A stretch of DNA of 64,000 nucleotides from Rhodocyclales bacterium. GTDB lineage: Bacteria > Pseudomonadota > Gammaproteobacteria > Burkholderiales > Rhodocyclaceae. The DNA lies in assembly GCA_016215645.1 (NCBI GenBank), contig JACRIX010000052.1, forward strand, positions 1-64,000. Direction: 5' to 3'. The position numbers were made by a program, and so were the translations under genes. Under the pieces are notes generated by a model. The model was not told the DNA's origin. It saw nothing but the letters and a program-made list of their open reading frames with translations, and did not search any database. Within the stretch, counting starts at the first letter, position 1. Every line of letters begins with the position of its first letter. Below are positions 21,299 to 30,448 of the stretch, in pieces.

Positions 21299-22102
21299 AT
21301 GCGCACGCTGCTCGCGGCTTTGCTGTTGTGCCTGGCCTTGCCGGCCGCGGCCGCTGATGGCGTGGATGTCGGCAAGCCGTCGGCCATGCGCAATCTGGTG
21401 CCGGCGGGAACGATCGAAAAGCAGGCGGCGCAGGAATACGAGCAACTCAAGCGTCAGGCGGCATCCAAGCAGGCACTCGGGCCCGACGGTCACCCGCAGG
21501 TACGGCGCCTGCGCGCCATCGCCGCGCGCATGATTCCCTATGTCGGCCGCTTCAATCCGCGCGCCGGGCAGTGGAAGTGGGAGGTCAACCTGATCGGCTC
21601 GAAGCAGATCAATGCCTTCTGCATGCCCGGCGGCAAGATCGCCTTCTACACCGGCATCCTCGATACGCTCAAGCTCACCGACGACGAAGTGGCGATGGTC
21701 ATGGGCCACGAGATCGCCCATGCCCTGCGCGAGCATGCGCGCGAGCGCATGGCCAAGGGCCAGTTGACGCAACTGGGCGCCAACATCCTCGGCGAGCTGG
21801 TCGGCGGTGGCCGCTATGCCGGGGCCTTCCAGCTTGGCGGCAACCTGCTTTCCCTGAAGTTTTCGCGTGACGACGAATCCGAGGCCGACGTGGTCGGGCT
21901 CGACCTCGCGGCGCGGGCCGGTTTCGACCCACGTGCCGGCGTCACGCTATGGCAGAAGATGACGGCGGCCAACAGCCGGGCGCCGCTCGAGTTCCTGTCT
22001 ACCCACCCGGCCGGCGATCACCGCATCCGGGAAATCGAAAAGCACCTGCCCGAGGTGATGCCGCTGTACAAGCAGGCGCAAGCCAACGCGCCGGCGCGCT
22101 GA
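21299..22102 (+). CDS. Exported M48-family zinc metallopeptidase
   Basis: 267 aa with a signal peptide (MRTLLAALLLCLALPAAAA). The zinc site is HEIAH in MVMGHEIAHALREHARERM, with the third ligand in DDESEADVVGLDLAARAGFD and a substrate-cleft motif INAFCMPGGKIAFYTGIL. Its size and layout are those of periplasmic LoiP/YcaL-type peptidases without TPR repeats, which take part in outer-membrane protein quality control. Assignment to one of these is not possible from sequence alone. It is one of two M48 peptidases in the window; the other (30449) has a TPR tail. Confidence 0.9.
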   Translation: MRTLLAALLLCLALPAAAADGVDVGKPSAMRNLVPAGTIEKQAAQEYEQLKRQAASKQALGPDGHPQVRRLRAIAARMIPYVGRFNPRAGQWKWEVNLIGSKQINAFCMPGGKIAFYTGILDTLKLTDDEVAMVMGHEIAHALREHARERMAKGQLTQLGANILGELVGGGRYAGAFQLGGNLLSLKFSRDDESEADVVGLDLAARAGFDPRAGVTLWQKMTAANSRAPLEFLSTHPAGDHRIREIEKHLPEVMPLYKQAQANAPAR

Positions 22103-22103
22103 G

Positions 22104-22448
22104 TCAGGTGCCGCCGCCCGGCGCCGTGGTCGCCACGGCATAGGCGCGTTGCAGTTCGCGCAGGCGCCGGTTGTCCCCCAGCAGGTGGCGCACATGCTCC
22201 ATCCAGGGCTCGGTATGGCGACGTATCTCGGCATCGTCGTCGAGGATGCGCTCGATCAACTGGCGGCGCCGGTCCAATTCTGCAACCGACCCGGCCGTAT
22301 CGGTGGGCATCGCCGTCAGCGTGTCACGCAACCGGGCCACCCCGGATTCGAGTTCGATCAGCCGCTCCCAGTCGCCGGCGCGCGCGGCATCGACCATCAC
22401 CGACGAGATGCGGCCCATTTCTTCGTAGAGTGCAAGCTGGCGTGGCAT
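22104..22448 (-). CDS. FliT-like flagellar chaperone
   Basis: 114 aa, all-helical and charged. The N-terminal LYEEMGRISSVMVDAARAGD followed by WERLIELESGVARL, and the later RRQLIERILDDDAEIRRH, follow the pattern of FliT-family proteins. FliT binds the filament-cap protein FliD and, in enterics, FlhDC. The assignment rests on length, helix pattern and the nearby flhDC, and no exact signature exists, so it is tentative. It converges on the M48 peptidase gene with one base between the stops. Confidence 0.55.
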   Translation of the reverse strand: MPRQLALYEEMGRISSVMVDAARAGDWERLIELESGVARLRDTLTAMPTDTAGSVAELDRRRQLIERILDDDAEIRRHTEPWMEHVRHLLGDNRRLRELQRAYAVATTAPGGGT

Positions 22449-22601
22449 GGCGCCTATCCTAGCGGTCCGTGCCAGCCCCGTTTTCGCAAGCTGGAAGGGG
22501 TTCTTTGGCCTATTTGAAGGCGCGCCAAGAGATTTCCCCGCCGATGCGGAGCAGGGCCGGAATCAGCCGTCAAATCGGCGTTTGGCGGTGTCTGGGGATA
22601 C

Positions 22602-23819
22602 TCAGGCGGGCACCGGCTGGCGCGCCCCGAGATTGCGCTCGTCGATCGGAAAGTGGCAGACCGCCGCCACCACGCCGAGCAGGATGCAAATGCCCCAGAT
22701 GGTGTTGTACGAGCCGGTGGCGTCGAACAGCTTGCCGCCCAGCCAGACGCCGAGAAAGCTGCCCACCTGATGGCTGAAAAACACCAGCCCGGAGAGCATG
22801 CCGAGGAAGCGCACGCCGAACACCTGGGCGACGATGGCATTGGTCAGCGGCACCGTGGACAGCCAGAGCAGGCCCATGGTCGCCGCGAAGATGTAGGCGC
22901 TGGTGGGGGTGAGCGGCAGCCAGAGGAAAATCGAGATCGCCACGCTGCGCGTGAAATAGATTCCCGCCAGCAAGTGCCGCTTGGGGTAGCGGTTGCCCAA
23001 CTGGCCGGCGCTGTAGCTGCCGAAGACATTGAACAGGCCGATCAAGGCCAGCGAGGTCATGCCGACTTCCGGGCCGAGCCCTTTGTCCAGCAGGTAGGTG
23101 GGGAAATGCACGCCGATGAACACCACCTGGAAACCGCAGACGAAGTAGCCGATATTGAGCAGCAGGTAGCCCTTCTCGCGCCCGGCCTCGCGCAAGGCTT
23201 CGATTCCGGTCTGGCCGCGCGTGGCTGCCGTGGCAGTGAGCCCCCGCGTCAGCGCGCTGCCCAGGGGCATGATCAGCAGCGCGGCGGCGGAGAACATCAG
23301 CAGGGTGCCGAACCAGCCCATGCCGCCGATCAGCTGCGATGCCACCGGAATCATGAGGAACTGGCCGAAGGAGCCGGCCGCCGCGACCACACCCATCGAC
23401 CAGGCGCGACGGGACTCCGGCACCAGGGCGCCGAGCGCGGCGAACACCACGCTGTAGGTGCAGCCGCTTTGCGCGGCGCCGATCAGCAGGCCGGCGCTGG
23501 CCGCCAGCCCGGTGCCGGTGCTGGCATAGGCCATGCCCACCAGGCCCAGCGCATACATGGCGCTGGCGCCCCACAGAACGCGGCGCGCACCATAGCGGTC
23601 GGCGAGGAAACCGGCGAAGGGCTGTGTCGCGCCCCACATCAGGTTTTGCAGCGCCAGCGCGAAGGAAAACACCTCGCGGCTCCACTGGTGCTCCATGCTC
23701 ATCGGCGTGAGGAAGAGGCCGAAGGTATGGCGGATGCCCATCGCCACGCAGACGATCAGCGCGGCGAAGGCGAGGACGGCGGCAAGGGAGCGCTGGGCGC
23801 CGGGGGCGGTGAGGTTCAT
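22602..23819 (-). CDS. Major facilitator superfamily transporter
   Basis: 405 aa with about 12 membrane segments. The start is the ATG at 23819 (MNLTAPGAQRSLAAVLA); upstream residues in the open frame overlap greB. The cytoplasmic loop 2-3 motif is present as GFLADRYGARRVLWG, and a second loop carries GQLGNRYPKRHLLAG. The HTFGLFLTPM start of helix 1 and the overall pattern resemble the oxalate/formate and monocarboxylate transporter-like group, but the substrate cannot be deduced. It is divergent from greB with 46 bases between starts. Confidence 0.85.
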   Translation of the reverse strand: MNLTAPGAQRSLAAVLAFAALIVCVAMGIRHTFGLFLTPMSMEHQWSREVFSFALALQNLMWGATQPFAGFLADRYGARRVLWGASAMYALGLVGMAYASTGTGLAASAGLLIGAAQSGCTYSVVFAALGALVPESRRAWSMGVVAAAGSFGQFLMIPVASQLIGGMGWFGTLLMFSAAALLIMPLGSALTRGLTATAATRGQTGIEALREAGREKGYLLLNIGYFVCGFQVVFIGVHFPTYLLDKGLGPEVGMTSLALIGLFNVFGSYSAGQLGNRYPKRHLLAGIYFTRSVAISIFLWLPLTPTSAYIFAATMGLLWLSTVPLTNAIVAQVFGVRFLGMLSGLVFFSHQVGSFLGVWLGGKLFDATGSYNTIWGICILLGVVAAVCHFPIDERNLGARQPVPA

Positions 23820-23865
23820 GATGAACCGGATGCTAACATCCGCGACCACGCATGAATTCCACGAA

Positions 23866-24411
23866 ATGAACAAGGCTTTTGTCAAGGAATCCGAAGACGA
23901 CGACGAGGACGACGCGCCCGAGACGCAGCTTCCCGCCGGCACGCGCAACTACATGACCAAGCGCGGCCACGCGCAGATCCGCGCCGAGTTCGAGCATCTG
24001 GTGAAGGTCGAGCGGCCGGCCATCGTGCAAGTGGTGTCCTGGGCCGCCGGCAACGGCGACCGCTCGGAAAACGGCGACTACATTTACGGCAAGAAGCGTT
24101 TGCGCGAGATTGACCGGCGCATCCGCTTCCTTGCCAAGCGCCTGGAAACCGCGGTGATCGTCGACCCCACGGAGCAGCAGAATGTCGAGCAGGTGTTCTT
24201 TGCCGCCACGGTCACGGTGTGTGACGTGGACGGGAACGAGGCCACCTACCAGATCGTCGGCATCGACGAGGCCAATGCCAGCCAGGGCATGATCAGCTGG
24301 ATCTCGCCGCTGGCCCGCGCCCTGTTGAAGGCGCGTGAAGGCGATACGGTGCGCTTCGACAGCCCCGGAGGGCTGCGCGAACTGGATATCGTCGAGGTGC
24401 GTTACGAGTAG
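23866..24411 (+). CDS. greB: Transcription elongation factor GreB
   Basis: 181 aa from MNKAFVKESEDDDEDD. GreB rescues backtracked RNA polymerase by stimulating transcript cleavage through the secondary channel. GreB rather than GreA is shown by the coiled-coil sequence SENGDYIYGKKRLREIDRRI. The C-terminal FKBP-like domain includes YQIVGIDEANASQGMISWIS and SPLARALLKAREGDTV. The N-terminus is more acidic than usual. No operon partner is evident. Confidence 0.95.
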   Translation: MNKAFVKESEDDDEDDAPETQLPAGTRNYMTKRGHAQIRAEFEHLVKVERPAIVQVVSWAAGNGDRSENGDYIYGKKRLREIDRRIRFLAKRLETAVIVDPTEQQNVEQVFFAATVTVCDVDGNEATYQIVGIDEANASQGMISWISPLARALLKAREGDTVRFDSPGGLRELDIVEVRYE

Positions 24412-24471
24412 GTTTGGGCAGGTGTCGTAGGCCCGTTTCCGGGGGGTGACTTCAAGCCGGCCCTTGCGTGT

Positions 24472-26352
24472 CTACAGCACAACCTGTGTCCCCAGTTCGA
24501 CCACGCGATTCGACGGAATCTTGAAAAACGCGGTTGCACTTCCCGCATTCCGGAACATGGCGATGAACAGCAGCTCCCGCCAATAGGCCATGTCGGATCC
24601 AAAGCTGGGTATCAGCGTTTCCCGCCCGAGGAAGAATGACGTGTCCGTCATGTCACCTGCAAGCCAGGATTCATGGCACATGGCCAGCGCCGCAGGAATG
24701 TCCGGTTCATCCTTGAAACCGTACTGCACCGTTACCTGGCTGAAATTGCCATCCAGGCGACGCACCTCGACCCGATCGACGTCCGGTACATAAGGTAGAT
24801 CAACTACCTGCACGCTCAGCACAATCACCTGTTCATGCAGGGCCTTGTAGTGCTTCAGGCTATGCAGCAAGGCATGGGGAACACTGTCCGGGTTCGGCGT
24901 CAGGAAGATGGCGGTACCGGGAACCCGCTCGATGCCCCCCATGACAAGTCTGGCGACAAATGGCTGGAGCGCAATGGCCTCCTCGGCCAGTCGCAGTCCG
25001 AGCAACTCCCGTCCGCGTTTCCAGGTCGTCAACAGGATGAAGATGCCGAGGCCGAAAGCGAGCGGGAACCAGCCGCCATCGGGTATCTTGACCGAGTTTG
25101 CGAGGAAGAAGCCAAGGTCGATGCAGATAAAGGGCAGGGCCCCCAGGATGGCCCGGGCGGGGCTCCAGTCCCACACGCGGACCGCAACGGCAATCGCCAG
25201 AATGTTGGTAATCAGCATCGTGCCGGTAACCGCAATCCCGTAGGCCGCTGCCAGGCGCGACGACGATCCGAACCCGATGACCAGGGCGATGATGGAAATG
25301 AGCAGCAGCCAGTTGATGGCCGGCAGGTAAATCTGGCCAATCTGCTTCTCGGAGGTATGCTGGATTTCCAGGCGCGGCGTGTAACCCAACTGGATGGCCT
25401 GCTGGGTGATGGAAAAGGCGCCCGAAATGACTGCTTGTGAGGCAATCACGGTGGCGATCGTGGCCAGAATCACCAGGGGATAGCGCGCCCATTCCGGGGC
25501 CAACAGATAGAACGGATTCTCGATTGCGCCGGGGTCTGCAAGCAGCAAGGCGCCCTGGCCAAAATAGTTGATGAGCAGTGCCGGCATCACGTAGCCCAGC
25601 CAGGCGTATTGAATCGGTTTGGCACCAAAGTGCCCCATGTCGGCATAGAGGGCTTCGGCCCCGGTGATACACAGAACGACAGCCCCGAGCGCGAAGAATC
25701 CCAGTGCCGAATTTCCCAGCAGGAACTGGAAGCCGTACATCGGATTGATCGCGGCCAGAACCGACGGGTTGGCAGTGATGGCCAGCGCGCCAAAGGCAGC
25801 AAGCACGGCAAACCAGAGCACCATGACCGGTCCGAACAAGGCCCCGACACTTGCGGATCCGTTGCGTTGAAAAGCGAACAGACCGATCAGGATGGCAAGT
25901 GAAATGGGCAGGATGTAGGGTTTGAATGCCGGTGTGATGATTTCCAGGCCCTCGACAGCCGAGAGCACGGAAATGGCCGGTGTAATCACGCCGTCACCAT
26001 AGAACAGCGCCGCCCCGAACAGGCCCAGCATGACCAGCAACTTCTGTTGCCAGGTACCGGGTGTTCCCTTCTGCAAGGCCAGAGTCATCAAGGCGATGAT
26101 GCCGCCTTCACCCTTGTTGTTGGCTCGCATGATGAACGAGACGTACTTGATGGTCACGACGATGATGAGCGACCAGAAGAACAGGGACAGGATACCCAGG
26201 ACATTCCCCGGTGTGATGGGTACCGGATGGTGCGGACCACCGAAGACTTCCTTGATGGCGTAAAGCGGGCTGGTGCCGATGTCGCCATAGACGATGCCGA
26301 GCGCAGCCAGCGTCAGCGTCGCCAGACGCTGCTTGTCGTGTTCAGTTTGCAT
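24472..26352 (-). CDS. kup: Low-affinity potassium transporter Kup
   Basis: 626 aa, full length, with 12 predicted membrane segments and a cytoplasmic C-terminal domain. Kup is a K+/H+ symporter of the inner membrane. The N-terminal signature LGIVYGDIGTSPLYAIKEVF is intact, as are NNKGEGGIIALMTLALQ and GDGVITPAISVLSAVEGLE. AGGGGA lies 4 bases before the ATG. It follows kdpE by 8 bases on the same strand, so it is probably the target and third gene of a kdpD-kdpE-kup operon. A second kup gene occupies the right end of the window. Confidence 0.95.
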   Translation of the reverse strand: MQTEHDKQRLATLTLAALGIVYGDIGTSPLYAIKEVFGGPHHPVPITPGNVLGILSLFFWSLIIVVTIKYVSFIMRANNKGEGGIIALMTLALQKGTPGTWQQKLLVMLGLFGAALFYGDGVITPAISVLSAVEGLEIITPAFKPYILPISLAILIGLFAFQRNGSASVGALFGPVMVLWFAVLAAFGALAITANPSVLAAINPMYGFQFLLGNSALGFFALGAVVLCITGAEALYADMGHFGAKPIQYAWLGYVMPALLINYFGQGALLLADPGAIENPFYLLAPEWARYPLVILATIATVIASQAVISGAFSITQQAIQLGYTPRLEIQHTSEKQIGQIYLPAINWLLLISIIALVIGFGSSSRLAAAYGIAVTGTMLITNILAIAVAVRVWDWSPARAILGALPFICIDLGFFLANSVKIPDGGWFPLAFGLGIFILLTTWKRGRELLGLRLAEEAIALQPFVARLVMGGIERVPGTAIFLTPNPDSVPHALLHSLKHYKALHEQVIVLSVQVVDLPYVPDVDRVEVRRLDGNFSQVTVQYGFKDEPDIPAALAMCHESWLAGDMTDTSFFLGRETLIPSFGSDMAYWRELLFIAMFRNAGSATAFFKIPSNRVVELGTQVVL

Positions 26353-26360
26353 GTTTTCCC

Positions 26361-27050
26361 CTACGGCTGGAAGCGATAGCCCACGCCGGTTTCCGTCAGA
26401 AAATACTCGGGTTGGGTCGGATCGTCTTCGAGCTTTTGCCGCAGATGACTGACATAGACCCGCAGGTAGTGGCTGCTCTCGCTGTAGGACGGTCCCCAGA
26501 TTTCGCGCAGCAGATTGCGCTGGGTCAGCACCTTCCCCGGATGGCCGACCAGCACGCTGAGCAGACGATATTCGATGGGAGTGAGATGCATCGTTTCGCC
26601 TTCGCGTGTCACCAGACGGCGCGACAAATCGACCACAACGCGGCCGAATTCGATGACCGGAGATGCCGATTCGCTAGTGGGACTGCGCCGCCGCAGCAGG
26701 GCCCTGACCCGCGCACGCAACTCGCCGACGCTGAATGGCTTGATCAGGTAGTCGTCGGCACCGGCATCGAGTGCGTCGATCTTGTCGTTTTCCCGGGATC
26801 GGGCGGAAAGGATCAGGATGGGCACATCCGACCAGCCGCGCAGATTATGGATCAGGTCGATGCCATTTCCATCGGGCAGCCCAAGGTCGAGGATAAGCAG
26901 ATCGGGCTGACGCACGCCGGCCTGGACCAGGCCCTGTGCCATGGTTTCTGCTTCGGTGACCTGGCAGCCCTCCTCTTCAACCGCGACGCGCACAAATCGG
27001 CGTATCTGCTTCTCGTCTTCGATGATGAGAACCCTGGCCGGCGTCGTCAT
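26361..27050 (-). CDS. kdpE: Response regulator KdpE
   Basis: 229 aa, OmpR/PhoB class. The receiver domain has the acidic pair in VLIIEDEKQIRRFV, phospho-acceptor Asp in LLILDLGLPDGNG and the conserved Lys in YLIKPFSVGEL. The C-terminal winged helix contains LTPIEYRLLSVLVGHPGKVL and LRVYVSHLRQKLEDDP, typical of KdpE. It normally activates kdpFABC, but here the next gene is kup and no kdpFABC is present. It overlaps kdpD by ATGA. Confidence 0.93.
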   Translation of the reverse strand: MTTPARVLIIEDEKQIRRFVRVAVEEEGCQVTEAETMAQGLVQAGVRQPDLLILDLGLPDGNGIDLIHNLRGWSDVPILILSARSRENDKIDALDAGADDYLIKPFSVGELRARVRALLRRRSPTSESASPVIEFGRVVVDLSRRLVTREGETMHLTPIEYRLLSVLVGHPGKVLTQRNLLREIWGPSYSESSHYLRVYVSHLRQKLEDDPTQPEYFLTETGVGYRFQP

Positions 27051-28576
27051 GACGGTTCCTCTTCCACGCTGGGGGGATTGCCGACCGGTAACGTAAAGCG
27101 TACCAGCGCTCCGCCGCCCGGCCGGTCGTCCGCTTCAATGGTGCCGCCATGCGCTTCTATGATCGCCTTGCAGATGGCCAGGCCCAAACCGGTGCCCGGC
27201 CTTCCGGATTCGGCCTGCCCGCGCACGAACATGTTGAAGAGCTCATTCCTGCGATGGCCTGGAAATCCGGGCCCATGGTCAAGCAAGGACACTTCGACGA
27301 CACTGCCGACTTGCCTGGCATGCAAGGCGATCGGGGTCTGTGCCGGAGAATACTTGGCGGCATTCTCAAGGAGGTTGCAGAGCACACGTTCGATAAGGAC
27401 CGAGTCGAACTCCAGCAAGGGCAGCGCCGCGTCGAGCGCTGTATTGACCGGGTGCCCGTCCAGCGCGGTACCCAGCAGTTTGATGCTGGCGCCAACCACT
27501 TCTTCAAGCGGCTGCCATTCCCGACGCAGGATCACGTCGCCGGCATTGAGGCGGGCCATGTCCAGCAGATTGCCAACCAGACCGGCAAGGCGTTCGGCGT
27601 GCTCATGCAGTGCTTGCGCAGTTTCCAGCGCGGCGGGAGGCAATGCCGGTTTGACCAGGAAAAGCGAGTCGGCCAGGCCGACCATCACCGTCAGCGGAGT
27701 TCGCAGGTCATGGGATAGCGCTGAAAGAATCGAACTGCGCAGTCGTTCCGTCTGCATCTTTAGGTCGGCGGTCTGCGCGACTTCAACGTAGTGCAGCCGC
27801 TCAAGCGCAACAGCTACGAGCGAGGCGAGGGCTTCCAGCAAGGGTAGTGTTTCATCGCGCGGCCCGTCCGCATGTTCCACAAACGCCACTGCCAAAACGC
27901 CACGTACGCGCAAGGACGCCTTGAGCGGAAAATAGAGTGAGGCATATCCCATAGCGCGTACTTCGTCGTTGCGTACAAGTTCGCCGCTCTCGAAGGCAAT
28001 CCGGGCGAGATGAACCTCAATCGGCAGGCCGCCATGGAATTGCACCGGGTCGAGAGTTTTGTGGTCGTCATCCGGCACGAGGACGGCCGTCCTTGCATTC
28101 AATTGCGAGAGGACAAAGCCCCCGGCAATGTCAAGCACCTGCCCGACTGTCATGGCGCCCGCGAGTTGCCTGGCCAACTGGTACAGGGCCAGGGTCCGCT
28201 GTTCGCGCTTTACGGCCTCCTGCGCACGCTGGCGGAGAACAGAAGTGAAATGCGTGGTGGTCAGCGCGGTTGCCAGCATCACGACAAAGGTGACGAGATA
28301 CTGGATATTGCTGACGGCCAATGAAAACCGTGGGGGTACGAAAAATACGTCGAAGCAGAGAACGCTGAGGACGGATGCCAGGACGGCGGCATTGCGCCCT
28401 AGCTTGACAGCGATCACGAGCACCGTCAGCAGGAACAACATCACGATGTTGGCGAGGTCGAGATAGCCAAGCAGCGGCGTTGCCAGCAGCGTCACGCCTG
28501 CACATGCCGCAACAGTCAGTGCAATGCGCCGGGCGGCACTGACATTCTCCTCGCCGAAAGATGTATCGATTGGCAT
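27047..28576 (-). CDS. kdpD: Truncated KdpD-type sensor histidine kinase
   Basis: 509 aa, against roughly 890 for full KdpD. The N-terminal KdpD ATP-binding and Usp domains are absent. What remains begins with four membrane segments of the DUF4118 type (residues ~18-110; LATPLLGYLDLANIVMLFLL, VLCFDVFFVPPRFSLAV). A GAF-like domain follows (~135-270), then HisKA with the H box SALSHDLRTPLTVMVGLADS and the ATPase domain with NLLENAAKYSP, DHGPGFPG and GTGLGLAICKAI. The membrane region matches the C-terminal half of KdpD, so potassium or osmotic sensing is plausible, though the usual regulatory input domains are missing. It is the first gene of the kdpD-kdpE-kup unit. Confidence 0.85.
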   Translation of the reverse strand: MPIDTSFGEENVSAARRIALTVAACAGVTLLATPLLGYLDLANIVMLFLLTVLVIAVKLGRNAAVLASVLSVLCFDVFFVPPRFSLAVSNIQYLVTFVVMLATALTTTHFTSVLRQRAQEAVKREQRTLALYQLARQLAGAMTVGQVLDIAGGFVLSQLNARTAVLVPDDDHKTLDPVQFHGGLPIEVHLARIAFESGELVRNDEVRAMGYASLYFPLKASLRVRGVLAVAFVEHADGPRDETLPLLEALASLVAVALERLHYVEVAQTADLKMQTERLRSSILSALSHDLRTPLTVMVGLADSLFLVKPALPPAALETAQALHEHAERLAGLVGNLLDMARLNAGDVILRREWQPLEEVVGASIKLLGTALDGHPVNTALDAALPLLEFDSVLIERVLCNLLENAAKYSPAQTPIALHARQVGSVVEVSLLDHGPGFPGHRRNELFNMFVRGQAESGRPGTGLGLAICKAIIEAHGGTIEADDRPGGGALVRFTLPVGNPPSVEEEPS

Positions 28577-28762
28577 TTGGCGTTTCCGGTAACGGGATGC
28601 TTACAGACTAGGACAACCCGTGTAAAAACGCTGACCATTCTGGCGATTGCGGCGTAAAAATGTCGTAAAGATTCAGCTGGGCAGTCACTGTTCTCCAGCC
28701 CTGCCGGATGGTAAACATCCGGGTTGGGCGGCACTGCCTCTGGCGTCGCTCCGGTCTGCCTG

Positions 28763-28793
28763 AATCGCCGTTCCGCCAACGCCGACTTTCGGC
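28763..28793 (+). repeat. Dispersed repeat, short form (downstream of ctaA)
   Basis: AATCGCCGTTCCGCCAACGCC followed by GACTTTCGGC. It lies in the 259-base gap between the kdpD start and the ctaA stop, 42 bases beyond ctaA. The first 20 bases are almost the same as the left half of the long copy at 35614. Confidence 0.7.
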
Positions 28794-28835
28794 CGCCGGC
28801 ATTGCAAACTCGCGGTGTTTTGGCGCCTTGGTTCC

Positions 28836-29891
28836 TCAGGCGCGGCGGTGGGCGTGGATGGCCCACAGCAGTAGCCCGAACAACACCATCGCCCCGGCCT
28901 GGTGGGCGGCGCCCAGGGCCACCGGCACCTGCAGCAGCAGCGTGGCGACGCCGAGCGTGACCTGCACCGCCAGCCAGAGCACCAGCAGCAGTGCCGGAGT
29001 GCGTGCGGCCGGGTTTTCCCGCGCGATGCGCCAGGCCAGCCACGGGATCAGACCCATCAGCGCCCAGGCGATCAGGCGATGGTCGAACTGCACCAGCGCC
29101 ATGTTGGTAAAGAAGTTCAGCCACCACGGCTCGACCACGAAGCTCTCGGGGGGCAGGAAATGCCCGTTCATCAGCGGGAAGGTGTTGTAGGCCAGGCCGG
29201 CGCGGATGCCGGCGACCAAGGCGCCGGTCAGCACCATGATGAACACCAGCACCACCAGCCCGTTGCCCAGGCGCCAGGTGAAAGTTATGCGAAGCGGTAT
29301 CCCCTTGTGGGACGGCGCTGGCGACACGGCGGTTTTCGCGGCGCGCGGCTGCAACATGCCCAGCCCGGTCCAGAACATCAGGCCGAAAAGCAGGAAGGCA
29401 AGCCCGAGGTGGGCGGCGAGGCGGTACTGCGAGACGCGCGGGTCGTCCACCAGGCCGCTCTTGACCATGTACCAGCCCATCGCGCCCTGCAGGCCGCCGA
29501 GGATGAAGAAGCCGAAGACCTTAGCCGCCAGCGCGCCCTTGAGGTAGCCGCGGGCGAGGAAAAACAGGTAGGGCAGCAGGAAGACCACGCCGATCAGACG
29601 GCCCGAAAGGCGGTGCGCCCATTCCCACCAGAAGATGAACTGGAAGCCGTCCAGCGTCATGTCGTGATTGCGTTTGATGAATTCCGGCGTCTGCTGGTAT
29701 TTGGCGAACAGCTCCAGCCAGTCGGCATGCGACAGCGGCGGCAGGGCGCCGATCAGCGGCTTCCATTCGACGATGGACAGGCCGGAGTGCGTCAGGCGCG
29801 TCACGCCGCCGACCACCATGGTGACAAACACCATCGCACAGCAGGCGAACAGCCACCAGGCCACGGCGCGCGGCGGATTGTGGTAGTTCAT
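28836..29891 (-). CDS. ctaA: Haem A synthase (COX15/CtaA)
   Basis: 351 aa with eight membrane segments; it converts haem O to haem A for aa3-type cytochrome oxidase in the inner membrane. Conserved histidines occur in [54 protein letters not shown] and [10 protein letters not shown]. The loop between the two four-helix halves carries an extra peptide, [19 protein letters not shown], which is encoded by a copy of the dispersed repeat at 29281. The start overlaps the moaC stop as ATGA, so moaC-ctaA is an operon. No oxidase genes are nearby. Confidence 0.93.
   Translation of the reverse strand: MNYHNPPRAVAWWLFACCAMVFVTMVVGGVTRLTHSGLSIVEWKPLIGALPPLSHADWLELFAKYQQTPEFIKRNHDMTLDGFQFIFWWEWAHRLSGRLIGVVFLLPYLFFLARGYLKGALAAKVFGFFILGGLQGAMGWYMVKSGLVDDPRVSQYRLAAHLGLAFLLFGLMFWTGLGMLQPRAAKTAVSPAPSHKGIPLRITFTWRLGNGLVVLVFIMVLTGALVAGIRAGLAYNTFPLMNGHFLPPESFVVEPWWLNFFTNMALVQFDHRLIAWALMGLIPWLAWRIARENPAARTPALLLVLWLAVQVTLGVATLLLQVPVALGAAHQAGAMVLFGLLLWAIHAHRRA
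29281..29336 (-). repeat. Dispersed repeat, long form, in frame inside ctaA
   Basis: The reverse complement begins AAACCGCCGTGTCGCCAGCG, continues CCGTCCCACAAGGGGATACC and ends GCTTCGCATAACTTT. It matches the copies at 33556 and 35614 over about 55 bases. It adds an in-frame peptide to the loop between the helix bundles of CtaA. Confidence 0.8.
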
Positions 29892-30400
29892 TGGGCGGTC
29901 CAGTGGCCGGATTTGCCGCCGGCCTTTTCCAGCAGCTTGATATCTTCGATGACCATGCCGCGGTCGGCGGCCTTGCACATGTCGTAGATGGTCAGCAGAC
30001 CGACCGATACGGCAGTCAGGGCCTCCATTTCCACGCCGGTGCGGCCGTGGGTTTCGGCCGTGACTTCCAGCGTCACGCGGTGCTGTTTCGCGTCCAGCGA
30101 AAACTCGGCGGCGACGCGGGTCAGCGCCAGCGGATGGCACAGGGGGATCAGGTCGGACGTGCGCTTGCTTGCCTGGATCGCGGCGATGCGGGCGATGCCC
30201 AGCACGTCGCCCTTCCTGGCGCTGCCGCTGCTGATCAGGTCGAAGGTGGCGGGTGCCATGCGGATATGCCCGCTGGCGCGCGCCACGCGGGCGGTTTCGG
30301 CCTTGGCGCCGACGTCGACCATGTGCGCCTGGCCGGCACCATCAAAATGGGTAAGCACGGCGGCGGGGGCCTTGGCGGTGGGTTTCTTGGGTGGTTTCAT
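29888..30400 (-). CDS. moaC: Cyclic pyranopterin monophosphate synthase MoaC
   Basis: 170 aa from the ATG at 30400; a longer open frame to 31900 is the shadow of the opposite gene. MoaC makes cyclic pyranopterin monophosphate in molybdenum cofactor synthesis. Typical stretches are [72 protein letters not shown] and [15 protein letters not shown]. It overlaps the start of ctaA by four bases. It is divergent from the bepA-like gene with 48 bases between starts. Confidence 0.95.
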   Translation of the reverse strand: MKPPKKPTAKAPAAVLTHFDGAGQAHMVDVGAKAETARVARASGHIRMAPATFDLISSGSARKGDVLGIARIAAIQASKRTSDLIPLCHPLALTRVAAEFSLDAKQHRVTLEVTAETHGRTGVEMEALTAVSVGLLTIYDMCKAADRGMVIEDIKLLEKAGGKSGHWTAQ

Positions 30401-30448
30401 GAAATACGCTGTCACAACCGGTTTTTCGCGACCCGCTATCATAGCGAT

